From assembly GCA_963703365.1 (NCBI GenBank), contig OY969815.1:434001-498000 (forward strand): a stretch of DNA of 64,000 bases, in the 5' to 3' direction. A model generated the notes under the pieces. The model ran no database searches and was not told the DNA's origin. It worked only from the letters and a program-made list of their open reading frames with translations. This DNA is from JAKASW01 sp963703365. GTDB lineage: Bacteria; Bacteroidota; Ignavibacteria; Kryptoniales; JAKASW01. Positions 45,240 to 53,377 of this stretch are shown piece after piece; position 1 is the first letter of the stretch; the number at the start of each line of letters is the position of its first letter. Made by a program: the position numbers and the translations under genes.

Positions 45240-45671
45240 ATGCAGATAAGATCATTGAGGGGAAAGATTCAGAGGCAACGCGGTTACGCTTTTCAGTCAG
45301 TCCTCTTTTTGGTGACAATCTTTTCTATTCTATGTGCTGTTACGTCTAAGGTGGAGTTTACTGAGAGAAAATGTATCCTGAAAACAATCAACACGGCCGA
45401 ATCTCCTTCTATTCAAATCAGTCTTGAAGGTTTATTACAACAAATATTTCCTTGCGCAAATCCACTGAATCATCACGTCTTTTTCACACGGCCCATCTTT
45501 CACCGTGTTCGCCGTTCGCAAGCTAATCAAGATAATGGTGGGAATGTGATGGAACGCCGAGGATCATTGAATCTCCGTGATGTTAGGGGTCCGATCAACC
45601 CTCCGTTTTACAAAGGGATTTTAACTTTAGGCACTACAATAATGAGAAGAGGCCCACTATGTTTATGTTAA
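45240..45671 (+). CDS. Hypothetical protein with N-terminal hydrophobic segment
   Basis: 143 residues. AAAGGAGAGCAGAGA precedes the ATG. The N-terminus is basic (MQIRSLRGKIQRQRG), followed by SVLFLVTIFSILCAVTS, a signal or membrane segment; the rest has no recognised domain and contains several Arg/His and Cys. The start region corresponds to the 37-codon ORF at 40505. Composition after residue 60 is not strongly protein-like, so the coding status is uncertain. Confidence 0.4.
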   Translation: MQIRSLRGKIQRQRGYAFQSVLFLVTIFSILCAVTSKVEFTERKCILKTINTAESPSIQISLEGLLQQIFPCANPLNHHVFFTRPIFHRVRRSQANQDNGGNVMERRGSLNLRDVRGPINPPFYKGILTLGTTIMRRGPLCLC

Positions 45672-45836
45672 TGAAGGGAAAAACAATTGGGGGCGTGATC
45701 CGAGTATTAAAACTTACGGCATATAAGATACCTTCTCATGTTTTACTAGAACCGTGTCGCGAGCAAAGAAGTCCATCCTTCAAGCGGCTTTTACCTCTGG
45801 TCACGAAGAAAGTATTGTTGAAAATAGGAGGAAATA

Positions 45837-47255
45837 ATGGCAACAATGTTATCTACTAATCTATTTTCCAGTCCCAAAATAACAATTATTGCTTTTCTCT
45901 TGCTTGCTTTTACAGGCATTTCAAACTCTCAAACGTGGAAATCATTGGGGCTTGCGGGAGAAAACATAACCGCAATAGCAGTTGATTCATCATCAGGTTC
46001 ACAAGTTATCTACGCAGGAAGCTATGGTGATTACTCTAGTGGGACACTCGGAGGAGTTTTCAAAACCACCGATGGTGGGGCGACATGGGACACGTTGGGC
46101 CCAGGAATGAATGTGATTAGGATCGTCATCAATCCTCAAGACCCAGACATAGTATATGCAGCTTTGGCGATCAACTATCTCAATGGAATTACAGGCATTA
46201 TGAAAACTGTAGATGGCGGTCATACCTGGGCTTCGGCTGATTCAGGAATCTATTTCCCGCCTGACTTAGGAGTTGCCGACCTAACGATTGACCCAGAACA
46301 CCCTGATACTTTGTACGCTGCGACCTACGGAATAACCGGCGGAGGGAGAGTATACAAAAGCGTCAACGGGGGCATATATTGGTCTAAAGCTGACACCATG
46401 GCACCTTGGTTTTCGGTTCCCACATTAGGGATAGATTCTATGAAAATCGATCCCCTGGCAGATGGGGCGACTGCGATATCTATTGATCCATGGAATAATG
46501 AGAGAGTGTATGCCGGGAGTGTAGGGGTATTGTATTTGGTTAGGACTTCGGACGGTGGAAGAAGTTGGTCATACGCGGGATTAACAGACACTCTAGCATT
46601 GGCCAGCTCGATTGCATTTGGCCAGAACTCTAATGAAATATTTGTTTCAACTTCCTCTGGTACTAATTGCAATGTCTATTTTTCATCTAATTCAGGTTCG
46701 ACATGGAAAAGTGTCTTGTCCGACGGATATATGGGCTCAATACAGATTCAAAGAATCTATAATGTTGCTGATACTGTTGTTAGGGTTTTCGTCACAGAGG
46801 GTGTCAATGGTATGCTTGGAACCGTTTACGAGAGCACAGACAAAGGCGGAACGTGGTTAAACACGGGCGGGACTGGCAACGGAACCCTTTGTTTGTTCGG
46901 AAACAAACTCTACACTGGCGGAAACGGGATTTCCGTTGCTGATTCACTTTTGACTGGGGTAAATAAAACAGACGCCAGTCGTGTTCTGCCTTCAACTTTC
47001 AGTCTTAGTCAGAACTATCCCAACCCTTTTAATCCATCGACGACAATACAATATCAGCTTCCTCACTCTGAGAAAGTCTTGCTCAGAGTCTATGATATCT
47101 TGGGGAGAGCGCTTGAAACACTTGTCAATGAAGAACAAACCGCTGGAGTTCACACCGTGCAATTCAACGGTAATGGACTTGCCAGCGGCGTGTACTTTTA
47201 TGAGATGGGGGCCGGTGCTTACGGAGTTGTGAGGAAAATGTTGTTAGAAAAGTAA
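45837..47255 (+). CDS. Asp-box (BNR/sialidase-type) propeller with T9SS tail
   Basis: 472 residues; AGGAGGAAATA precedes the ATG. A signal segment (IIAFLLLAFTGISNSQ) leads into a propeller carrying at least five Asp-box motifs: KTTDGGATW, KTVDGGHTW, RTSDGGRSW, SSNSGSTW and ESTDKGGTW. The T9SS tail is FSLSQNYPNPFNPSTTIQYQ to MLLEK. Asp-box propellers occur in sialidases, xyloglucanases, VPS10 and Ycf48-like proteins; catalytic residues of a sialidase are not evident, so binding or assembly is as likely as hydrolysis. Surface-exposed by its tail. Confidence 0.82.
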   Translation: MATMLSTNLFSSPKITIIAFLLLAFTGISNSQTWKSLGLAGENITAIAVDSSSGSQVIYAGSYGDYSSGTLGGVFKTTDGGATWDTLGPGMNVIRIVINPQDPDIVYAALAINYLNGITGIMKTVDGGHTWASADSGIYFPPDLGVADLTIDPEHPDTLYAATYGITGGGRVYKSVNGGIYWSKADTMAPWFSVPTLGIDSMKIDPLADGATAISIDPWNNERVYAGSVGVLYLVRTSDGGRSWSYAGLTDTLALASSIAFGQNSNEIFVSTSSGTNCNVYFSSNSGSTWKSVLSDGYMGSIQIQRIYNVADTVVRVFVTEGVNGMLGTVYESTDKGGTWLNTGGTGNGTLCLFGNKLYTGGNGISVADSLLTGVNKTDASRVLPSTFSLSQNYPNPFNPSTTIQYQLPHSEKVLLRVYDILGRALETLVNEEQTAGVHTVQFNGNGLASGVYFYEMGAGAYGVVRKMLLEK

Positions 47256-47325
47256 TGACTCTCAGTATAAATATGGAGCTAATTAGAAATCGGGATCCGA
47301 CGAGCTAAACCATAACATAAAATAA

Positions 47326-47347
47326 GGAACACCCGGAGGTGTCTTCC
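47326..47347 (+). other. Hairpin between propeller and subtilase genes
   Basis: GGAACACC and GGTGT-C-TTCC form a bulged stem around CGGA, 70 nt after the propeller stop. No T run follows directly; TTTTTT occurs at 47404 onward. Possible weak terminator. Confidence 0.35.
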
Positions 47348-47454
47348 TCTCTAAATTCGCCTGCCGGACGAAAATATTTGGATTTACATCCAACGGGGTT
47401 CCTTTTTTAATTTAATAATAATTAGACAAAAAGCAACATAAAGGAGAAATTATC

Positions 47455-50400
47455 ATGATCTACAAAACTTCAGTTCCGATCAAAACACTTTTTGTTTGTT
47501 TTGTCCTCTTTTGTGCAGTTTGGAGCAATTCGAAGGCACAGCAAACCACTGGCGGAATCCACCAGATAAAGCAAGGAATCTGGAAAAACAAGAGTATCCA
47601 ATACGCTGCTGGTCAAATATGTGTTAAACTTAAGGCCGGGATACTTGAGACTGATATGGCTCCAACCATTGAACAGATTCATGGGCAAATTATAAAGCAC
47701 TTTGATAGGCTGCACTGGGGAGTAATCCAGGTCTCGCCAGATTCAGATATATTCTCATTGATAAGCGTTCTAAGTCAAAATTCGATGGTGGCTTCGGTCG
47801 AACCGAATGGAATCATTAAACTTTGCTTCGTGCCAAACGACCCCTATTTCGGACAGCAATGGAATCTACAAAACACGGGGCAGAATCCACCGGGCGGAAC
47901 AGTTGGCGCGGATATCGACGCGACGGCCGCATGGAACATCACGACTGGAAGCTCAAATTACATTGTGGGTGTTCTTGACACGGGCATACCACTTGTCTCT
48001 GGCTCTGAAACACAACTCTCTCATCCGGACCTAAGCGATGCTTCGAGGATTACTTTAGGGCAAGATGAGACAAACAGCGGGGTGGGTGTACGAGACCAAT
48101 GCGGTCACGGGACTCACGTCACTGGTATCCTTGGGGCAGAAACAAACAACGGTATCGGTGTGGCAGGAGTCGCTGGGAACTGCAAGCTACTTATTGTGAA
48201 AGCAGGTAATTGGGAAGGTTACCTTACCCCGTCAACGATCGAAAGCGGAGTTTCTGATGCAATAACTGATGGAGCTAAGATCCTCAATTGCAGTTTTGGA
48301 TCGAACATCTACTACCTATACTACCTACAAATTGAAGATGCTGTTCTAGATGCATACAACAACAATGTTCTGATGGTTTGTGCTGCGGGAAACGAAGGCA
48401 TTATCAATAATCCCCCCCCATTCTCTGACGTCGATTACCCAGGGGCGTTTTCCATAGACGGAACATTTTCTGGACACACACTTGGCTATAACAATGTCAT
48501 TTGTGTTTCAGCCACTGACCCGTGGGATAATTATGCAATTTACTCAAGCATGGGTCCGGAAGTAAGGGTCTCGGCACCTGGCGGTTTTGGTGATCCCGAT
48601 CCGGGCGGGCCGAGTTCTATTTATTCGACTACTCCAAATTATCCTTTTCATCTTGACTCAACGGGGGGCATCCCGCAGAATTACGGTTACTTGTCCGGCA
48701 CATCGATGGCGACGCCACATGTATCTGGCATTGCTGCATTAATGCTTTCAATTGATCCAAGTTTGTCCCCCTCGCAGATCATCAGCATCATAGAAAACTC
48801 AGCTAACAAAGTCGCCGGCATGAATGGTGCTTCCTTCACAAGTCAGTATGGATATGGCCGCGTCAATGCTTATCAAGCTCTGAAATATACTCTAGAAAAC
48901 TACGGTGGGACGCTTAGCCAGACGCTTACGATACCTCAGGGAGAAACATGGACATTTTCTCCAGGAGTTACACTCACCTTTGCAAGCGGGGCGGGCCTTA
49001 ATGTTAATGGCGTTTTGAACGCCTACGGAACTGCATCAGATCCGATCACTTTCACTTCGGCTTCAGGCACTTGGGGAGGGATTCAATTCAATAGTGGTTC
49101 AAGTGCATCATCGATTTCGTACTGCGAAGTTAGCAACGCTAACAGCGGAATTTATGAAAACGGCGTCAGTGTGAACATTTCGAATTCCGCAATAAAAAAT
49201 TGCACAAATGGTATTTACCTTTACAGCTCAAACCCCACTATTCAAAATAATAATATCCACAATAACTCTTACGCAGGGGTTTACACAATCTCTTCTTCGC
49301 CGAAGTTGTACAATAATTATCTTCAAAATAATGGGTATGGTGTTTACTGCTCAACGAGTTCAAATCCGAGCTTCGGAAGCGGAAGCACACAAGGTGATAA
49401 TAACGTTACAGGAAATGGCTATGGAGTATTTTGTTGGAATAACTCACTTCCGATGCTTGGCCAAAGCTCACCTTTGAACGGGGGGTATGATAATCTTGTA
49501 AATACCTCCTGGAATGTTTATAACATGTCTTCAGGTTCTATCTATGCCCAAAACAACTGGTGGGGAACGACTAATACCCAGAATTTTAAAATTGCAGGCA
49601 CGGGTGGGGTAGTATCTTCCCCTTATCTTAGTTCAGCTGTAAGCATACCTGCACCGCCTTTGAATAACTCAGTGTCTACTCCTTATGCTTCTAATGTCAG
49701 TGACGTATCATTATTATCGGAATTAAATAATGCTTATCAATTGGTTGCAACCAATGATCTGGTGGGAGCGAGGAGTATATGTCTTAGCCTGATCACAAGC
49801 TATCCTGATTCCAGCCTTTCGTTCAATGCCTTGAACTTGTTAAAAGATACTTATCCATTAACGAATTTGCCGGTCTTAAAATATGCATATGACTCTTTGT
49901 TTCACAACAAAGCTAAGAAAGAGCTATATGCGATGGCAGGTTTGATAATGGCGGACATTGACACAGCAAACCGCTTGAATCTGATTGACAGCGTAATAAA
50001 TGCATATAAGGGAGATAGCGTAGTGGAGCTTGCTTTGTTTGACAAATTCGTCTACTACTATTTCGGACAAGGAGACAAACAAAATGCGTTAGAAGTTTCA
50101 AAAGAGTTGGATATGTTGTTCTCACAGTCGCAAGGGAGCGTCGAGGCTCACAGCATACTGGGTGATCAAGGATCTGGTAGTGTAAATGCGAGCGGGGAAC
50201 AAACTCCGGGAAGAATTGCCACTCAGACTTCAACTGAATATTCACTAAGCAATTACCCGAACCCATTCAACCCAACCACGACCATCAGTTATAATCTCTC
50301 GACAAGTGGCCATGTGACAGTGAAGATCTATGATATTCTTGGTAGAGAAGTGAAAACACTTGTCAACGAAGATGAATCACCCGGACACCACAATGCAGTA

Positions 50401-50493
50401 TTTGATGCCAGCCGGTTGGCAAGCGGCGTCTATTTCTATCGCCTCACTGCACCGGGAATTGCTCAGGTTAAGAAGATGGTCGTCACAAAGTAA
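47455..50493 (+). CDS. Subtilisin-like (S8) serine peptidase with beta-helix and T9SS tail
   Basis: 1012 residues. Signal peptide (1-28), a propeptide-like part (about 45-120), then a subtilase domain (about 135-475) with the full triad: Asp175 in VLDTGI, His218 in CGHGTHV and Ser417 in YLSGTSMATPHVSG, and the oxyanion-type CAAGNEG. It continues with a beta-helix (about 490-700), a helical region and a T9SS tail ending VVTK. The beta-helix-to-tail half is nearly the same as that of the cysteine peptidase at 42067. AAGGAG lies upstream of ATG 47455. Secreted protease, likely autoprocessed. Confidence 0.9.
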   Translation: MIYKTSVPIKTLFVCFVLFCAVWSNSKAQQTTGGIHQIKQGIWKNKSIQYAAGQICVKLKAGILETDMAPTIEQIHGQIIKHFDRLHWGVIQVSPDSDIFSLISVLSQNSMVASVEPNGIIKLCFVPNDPYFGQQWNLQNTGQNPPGGTVGADIDATAAWNITTGSSNYIVGVLDTGIPLVSGSETQLSHPDLSDASRITLGQDETNSGVGVRDQCGHGTHVTGILGAETNNGIGVAGVAGNCKLLIVKAGNWEGYLTPSTIESGVSDAITDGAKILNCSFGSNIYYLYYLQIEDAVLDAYNNNVLMVCAAGNEGIINNPPPFSDVDYPGAFSIDGTFSGHTLGYNNVICVSATDPWDNYAIYSSMGPEVRVSAPGGFGDPDPGGPSSIYSTTPNYPFHLDSTGGIPQNYGYLSGTSMATPHVSGIAALMLSIDPSLSPSQIISIIENSANKVAGMNGASFTSQYGYGRVNAYQALKYTLENYGGTLSQTLTIPQGETWTFSPGVTLTFASGAGLNVNGVLNAYGTASDPITFTSASGTWGGIQFNSGSSASSISYCEVSNANSGIYENGVSVNISNSAIKNCTNGIYLYSSNPTIQNNNIHNNSYAGVYTISSSPKLYNNYLQNNGYGVYCSTSSNPSFGSGSTQGDNNVTGNGYGVFCWNNSLPMLGQSSPLNGGYDNLVNTSWNVYNMSSGSIYAQNNWWGTTNTQNFKIAGTGGVVSSPYLSSAVSIPAPPLNNSVSTPYASNVSDVSLLSELNNAYQLVATNDLVGARSICLSLITSYPDSSLSFNALNLLKDTYPLTNLPVLKYAYDSLFHNKAKKELYAMAGLIMADIDTANRLNLIDSVINAYKGDSVVELALFDKFVYYYFGQGDKQNALEVSKELDMLFSQSQGSVEAHSILGDQGSGSVNASGEQTPGRIATQTSTEYSLSNYPNPFNPTTTISYNLSTSGHVTVKIYDILGREVKTLVNEDESPGHHNAVFDASRLASGVYFYRLTAPGIAQVKKMVVTK

Positions 50494-50516
50494 GGATTAA
50501 GGAACAGTCTCAATGG

Positions 50517-50540
50517 AGTCCCGTCGAAAGGCGGGACTTT
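50517..50540 (+). terminator. Terminator after the subtilase gene
   Basis: AGTCCCG (50517-50523) pairs with CGGGACT (50532-50538), followed by a short T run and CTGTT. It is the same type as at 39844 and 44576. Confidence 0.75.
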
Positions 50541-50883
50541 CTGTTATCGCTACTTGAGGCTCACTGTCAAGTCAATGCAATATGTCACTACTAACTTTGC
50601 TATACACGTTCAAAATCAACTGGACAAATTACGGGTTTTGCTAAGAGATGGTTGCGGGGGTGCCGGAATCCTTTCTCCGGAAAATTCTACCATATATATA
50701 TGACAGCGTCGACTAACCAAATCATAACGACAGCGGGTGCCACTCTATACCACTGTGTACCAGTGTAACCAAATCCTTACCAGTGGTCGTTCAAAATGTG
50801 AGAAATGCTACTGTGACGGTAAAAAAAAGTGCCCGAAAAGATTTGAATTCAAGCACTTTATTTCTCTGAAAATATACCCAATT
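50541..50883. other. Gene-free right end of the island
   Basis: No supported gene. An open frame crosses it into the lipoprotein gene at 51085 but runs through the attachment repeat and lacks a ribosome site. It contains the phased TACCAGTG repeats and a TATATATATA-like run near 50692-50701. Confidence 0.55.
50748..50785 (+). repeat. Three phased 8-bp repeats (TACCAGTG type)
   Basis: TACCACTG at 50748, TACCAGTG at 50758 and TACCAGTG at 50778: starts are spaced by 10 and 20 bp, so they fall on one face of the helix, 99-136 bp inside the right attachment repeat. Candidate arm-type sites for integrase or a recombination directionality factor, by analogy only. Confidence 0.4.
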
Positions 50884-50938
50884 GATTCAGGGTCTAGTGG
50901 CCGCAAGGTTGTGCAGGTTCGAGTCCTGTCCCGGGCAC
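50884..50938 (+). repeat. Right attachment-site repeat (partial tRNA-Leu copy)
   Basis: 55 bp identical to the 3' part of tRNA-Leu at 28330-28384. It lacks the acceptor 5' strand and D-arm, so it is not a functional tRNA. It marks the distal end of the island. Confidence 0.8.
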
Positions 50939-51084
50939 ATCGCATCAAATTATTTGTCACATGGGCCGTTCTATCATTTTTGGACAATGGCCTCCAATTT
51001 CCCTTGCATCATATTTTAACACTTCCTATTTTTCTTCTACTTGTTTTGCAGCGGTTATTCTTCAACAAAATCAAAGGAGGGAGT

Positions 51085-51603
51085 ATGAAACAAATACGAA
51101 TAAATCCTCAAATCAAACATCCTGTGTGTGGAAAGGAGTCCTTCGTGACTTTCGGGAAAAGTATGATTCTCATTTTGTCAGCATTATTGGCCGCAGGGTG
51201 TTCTTCATTGATGCTCAAGCCGGCAGATTTTTCGTGGCCTATTGAGGACCAAGCGAAAGTCGATTCGCAGGGAATGATACAAGAGAATCGGTACAGCATT
51301 GCTCTTAATGTTAAACCTTTGCTCTATGAGGAAACGAAAGACTCAGTCAATGTGAATGGTCATACAATTAATGTCATCCGCGACGCTCGTGGATTTTATT
51401 TCCTAACCGGCCCACAGTTTAAGAACGTCTATGTGTTCCGACAGGCTGATGGTGGTCTTAAACTTGAAAAGGAAATCCCCGTTTCAAAAGATGGACTGTT
51501 GTCGCCCGCATTCAATCAACGTGTTTCTTATATTGAATTAATCAATGGCAGTGACAAACCGATCATGCTTACAGAAGACGGAATCCAGGAGGAGAAGAAA
51601 TGA
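51085..51603 (+). CDS. Lipoprotein of unknown function
   Basis: 172 residues from ATG 51085, just after AAAGGAGGGAGT. A cytoplasmic-looking leader is followed by MILILSALLAAGCSSL with a lipobox (LAAGC), then a mature domain of mixed strands (YSIALNVKPLLYEETKDSV, RGFYFLTGPQFKNVYVFRQ, INGSDKPIMLTEDGIQ). ATG 51163 at that MILI would give a more typical signal length. The family is not recognised. Its stop overlaps the next start as ATGA, so the two are translated together. First gene outside the island. Confidence 0.65.
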   Translation: MKQIRINPQIKHPVCGKESFVTFGKSMILILSALLAAGCSSLMLKPADFSWPIEDQAKVDSQGMIQENRYSIALNVKPLLYEETKDSVNVNGHTINVIRDARGFYFLTGPQFKNVYVFRQADGGLKLEKEIPVSKDGLLSPAFNQRVSYIELINGSDKPIMLTEDGIQEEKK

Positions 51604-52874
51604 AGTATATCATGAGTGCTATTTGTATTTTTGTGTTTGTTTTTGCGGTCACCTCGCAAAGCGGGACAGCTCAAGTAAAGTCTGACTATGTCACCGTAAA
51701 GTCATTCGAGTCGAAATACAATGTTATAAAGGAATTGATTAAGCAAGCAACGACGGTTCAGGAATGTGCGTCGCTGGGTGCTGATATCGATGATTTGGAA
51801 AAAGAATTTGCCGCAGACACCGTGCTGTTAAATAATGCACTGTATCCCGATAAGTATAATAACTGGATCAGCGAGCTTCGTGTCGAACTCCGCCTTTCTC
51901 AGGATAAGTTGGGCATCATCGAATCTCAAGTCTCACGCATCACGGGATTAGAAGAACAAGTTCGCACGTTGTCCGGAAGGATCGATAGCATTGCCAGCGA
52001 GAACAGCAAGCTAATTGCGTCGATAAATGTAATGTCATCTGCATTGGTAAAGAACCCAAAGACGATCGATTCGCTTAAGGGTATCGTCGAAAAACTTCGA
52101 CAAGGTCTGAGGGATCGAGACGCTGCAATATTAGCCATGACAGATAGCTTATTTGTGCAGTATGGCACAGACGTTGCGGGACTCCCGGAGCAACAAAAGA
52201 AAATGCTGGTTGGAAAAATGCAACGTTACAACGTGGTTGCTAACATTAAAGGATCAGCCGAACAAAATATCCAATTCTTGGAATCAACACAATTGGGAAG
52301 CAAGGACATCATCAGTATGGTTTACGACCAGCGCCGCTTCAACTCATATTGGAAAGGACTCGGTCCGAAACTTTCTAGCCTTTACGTAGGGGGAAAAGAA
52401 AGAGAGAAAGAAGTCGCCTCAGTCGATTCCGTAATTGCAGAATGGGGAACAAAGGCTGATTCAGCACTATGGGCAAACTTGGATAGCGAATTCACAAGCA
52501 AACAAGTATCCATCGAGCCGTTTCATAACGCAGATGAATTTGTTTCAAGCTTGAGCGATTATTTCGATCAGCAAGGTGGTGACTCGAAAGCTTCGGATGC
52601 GGAAAAAGCTGGTCGGCTCAATCACTTCCTTAACGAGGTTTGGAATCCGAGCGTCGGTTCGCAAGTGCTGCCCGCTCTCGCTGATGATGGAATCATATCA
52701 AAGGATCAGCAAAGCCAGTTGCAAAAGAAACTTGAGTCATGGGAAAAGTCAGCAAAACCCTCCTACACGCTTCTCTATGCGGCGATAATTATCGTGGTCG
52801 TTTGGGTCGTCGTGATTATTTTATATCGGAGGCGGAAGAAACCGGAGGAGTCACAACCCACTCCGAAAGTATAA
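51600..52874 (+). CDS. Secreted coiled-coil protein with C-terminal membrane anchor
   Basis: 424 residues. Signal peptide (1-25), helical region with a coiled coil around 95-185 (IESQVSRITGLEEQVRTLSG and onward), a globular helical part, and a single membrane helix near 392-414 (LLYAAIIIVVVWVVVIILY) followed by a basic RRRKK cytoplasmic tail. Topology would be periplasmic with a C-terminal anchor. No enzyme motif. Coupled to the upstream lipoprotein, so the pair may form an envelope complex. Confidence 0.7.
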   Translation: MKYIMSAICIFVFVFAVTSQSGTAQVKSDYVTVKSFESKYNVIKELIKQATTVQECASLGADIDDLEKEFAADTVLLNNALYPDKYNNWISELRVELRLSQDKLGIIESQVSRITGLEEQVRTLSGRIDSIASENSKLIASINVMSSALVKNPKTIDSLKGIVEKLRQGLRDRDAAILAMTDSLFVQYGTDVAGLPEQQKKMLVGKMQRYNVVANIKGSAEQNIQFLESTQLGSKDIISMVYDQRRFNSYWKGLGPKLSSLYVGGKEREKEVASVDSVIAEWGTKADSALWANLDSEFTSKQVSIEPFHNADEFVSSLSDYFDQQGGDSKASDAEKAGRLNHFLNEVWNPSVGSQVLPALADDGIISKDQQSQLQKKLESWEKSAKPSYTLLYAAIIIVVVWVVVIILYRRRKKPEESQPTPKV

Positions 52875-52895
52875 ACCAAGTTGCTTTGATGGTAG

Positions 52896-52923
52896 AAAAC
52901 GGCGGATCGACATCCGCTGTTTT
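52896..52923. terminator. Bidirectional-type terminator after the coiled-coil gene
   Basis: AAAACGGCGGAT (52896-52907) pairs with ATCCGCTGTTTT (52912-52923) over 12 bp with one G-U pair and a CGAC loop, flanked by A on the left and T on the right. Confidence 0.85.
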
Positions 52924-53377
52924 CTACTGCGAAATTTCGTTGCAACCTTCTCAATGCTCTGACTCTTTTCTTACTCCAACAACTCCAGCTGTTTTTAAAT
53001 ATGTTTAGCTTAGTTCAACAGCATCCACGTTTCCTTTTCTGTTTCGAATTTTAACTAAGCTAACCAGGTTTGTCTAAATTAAAGATTTGTTATTTCGCGA
53101 CACACTGAAGTTTAGTCCTCTATGTTTTTCATTTTCTGTATGCTGAAGTATTATATTGATGTTAGCAGTAGCAGAAGGGAATCTATAAGAAATCCGGCCA
53201 TTTATAAAAATTAAAGAACGTCCCTATTAAGTTGTCAGCCATGATATTGAATGAGAAGAAAAATTGTCCTGTTTGGAAAGGATGCGGATCTATTGTCGTT
53301 ATGACCAGGAATTTTTTTCTGGCCATGGAGTGTTTCAGGTGAGACTTTTATATTATGCCGTTACTTCTTGAAAAGTG
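52924..53377. other. Gene-free region before galK
   Basis: About 450 nt with no supported gene, RNA or clear promoter. The galK ribosome site is weak. Confidence 0.5.

Larger units (their letters stand above)
44513..45292 (+). repeat. Island repeat module, copy B
   Basis: Counterpart of 39781-40560. It is identical for roughly the first 500 bp, then shows substitutions such as CTGAGG for TGATGG near 45012. It begins inside the T9SS tail codons of the cysteine peptidase and ends in the short ORF at 45240. Confidence 0.85.
28330..50938. mobile_element. tRNA-Leu-integrated genomic island (about 22.6 kb)
   Basis: Bounded by a 55-bp perfect direct repeat of the tRNA-Leu 3' end (28330-28384 and 50884-50938), with a tyrosine-recombinase fragment directly beside the intact tRNA. 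This is the classic layout of integrative elements. Cargo: broken MFS transporter, TIM-barrel-like lipoprotein, orphan ilvC, a cassette-like VOC gene, a propeller lipoprotein and five T9SS-tailed secreted proteins. Gene density is low, and relics and long gene-free stretches are common. No conjugation or phage genes are seen and the integrase is truncated, so the element is probably immobile now. Confidence 0.72.

Noticed and set aside
39844..50540. The three AGTCCCG...CGGGACT elements as mobile inverted repeats
   Set aside because: Each lies directly after a T9SS cargo stop and is followed by a T run, so ordinary terminators explain them.
50737..51084. Upstream in-frame extension of the lipoprotein gene
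   Set aside because: It would run through the att repeat and put 116 residues before a good signal peptide; ATG 51085 has a strong ribosome site.
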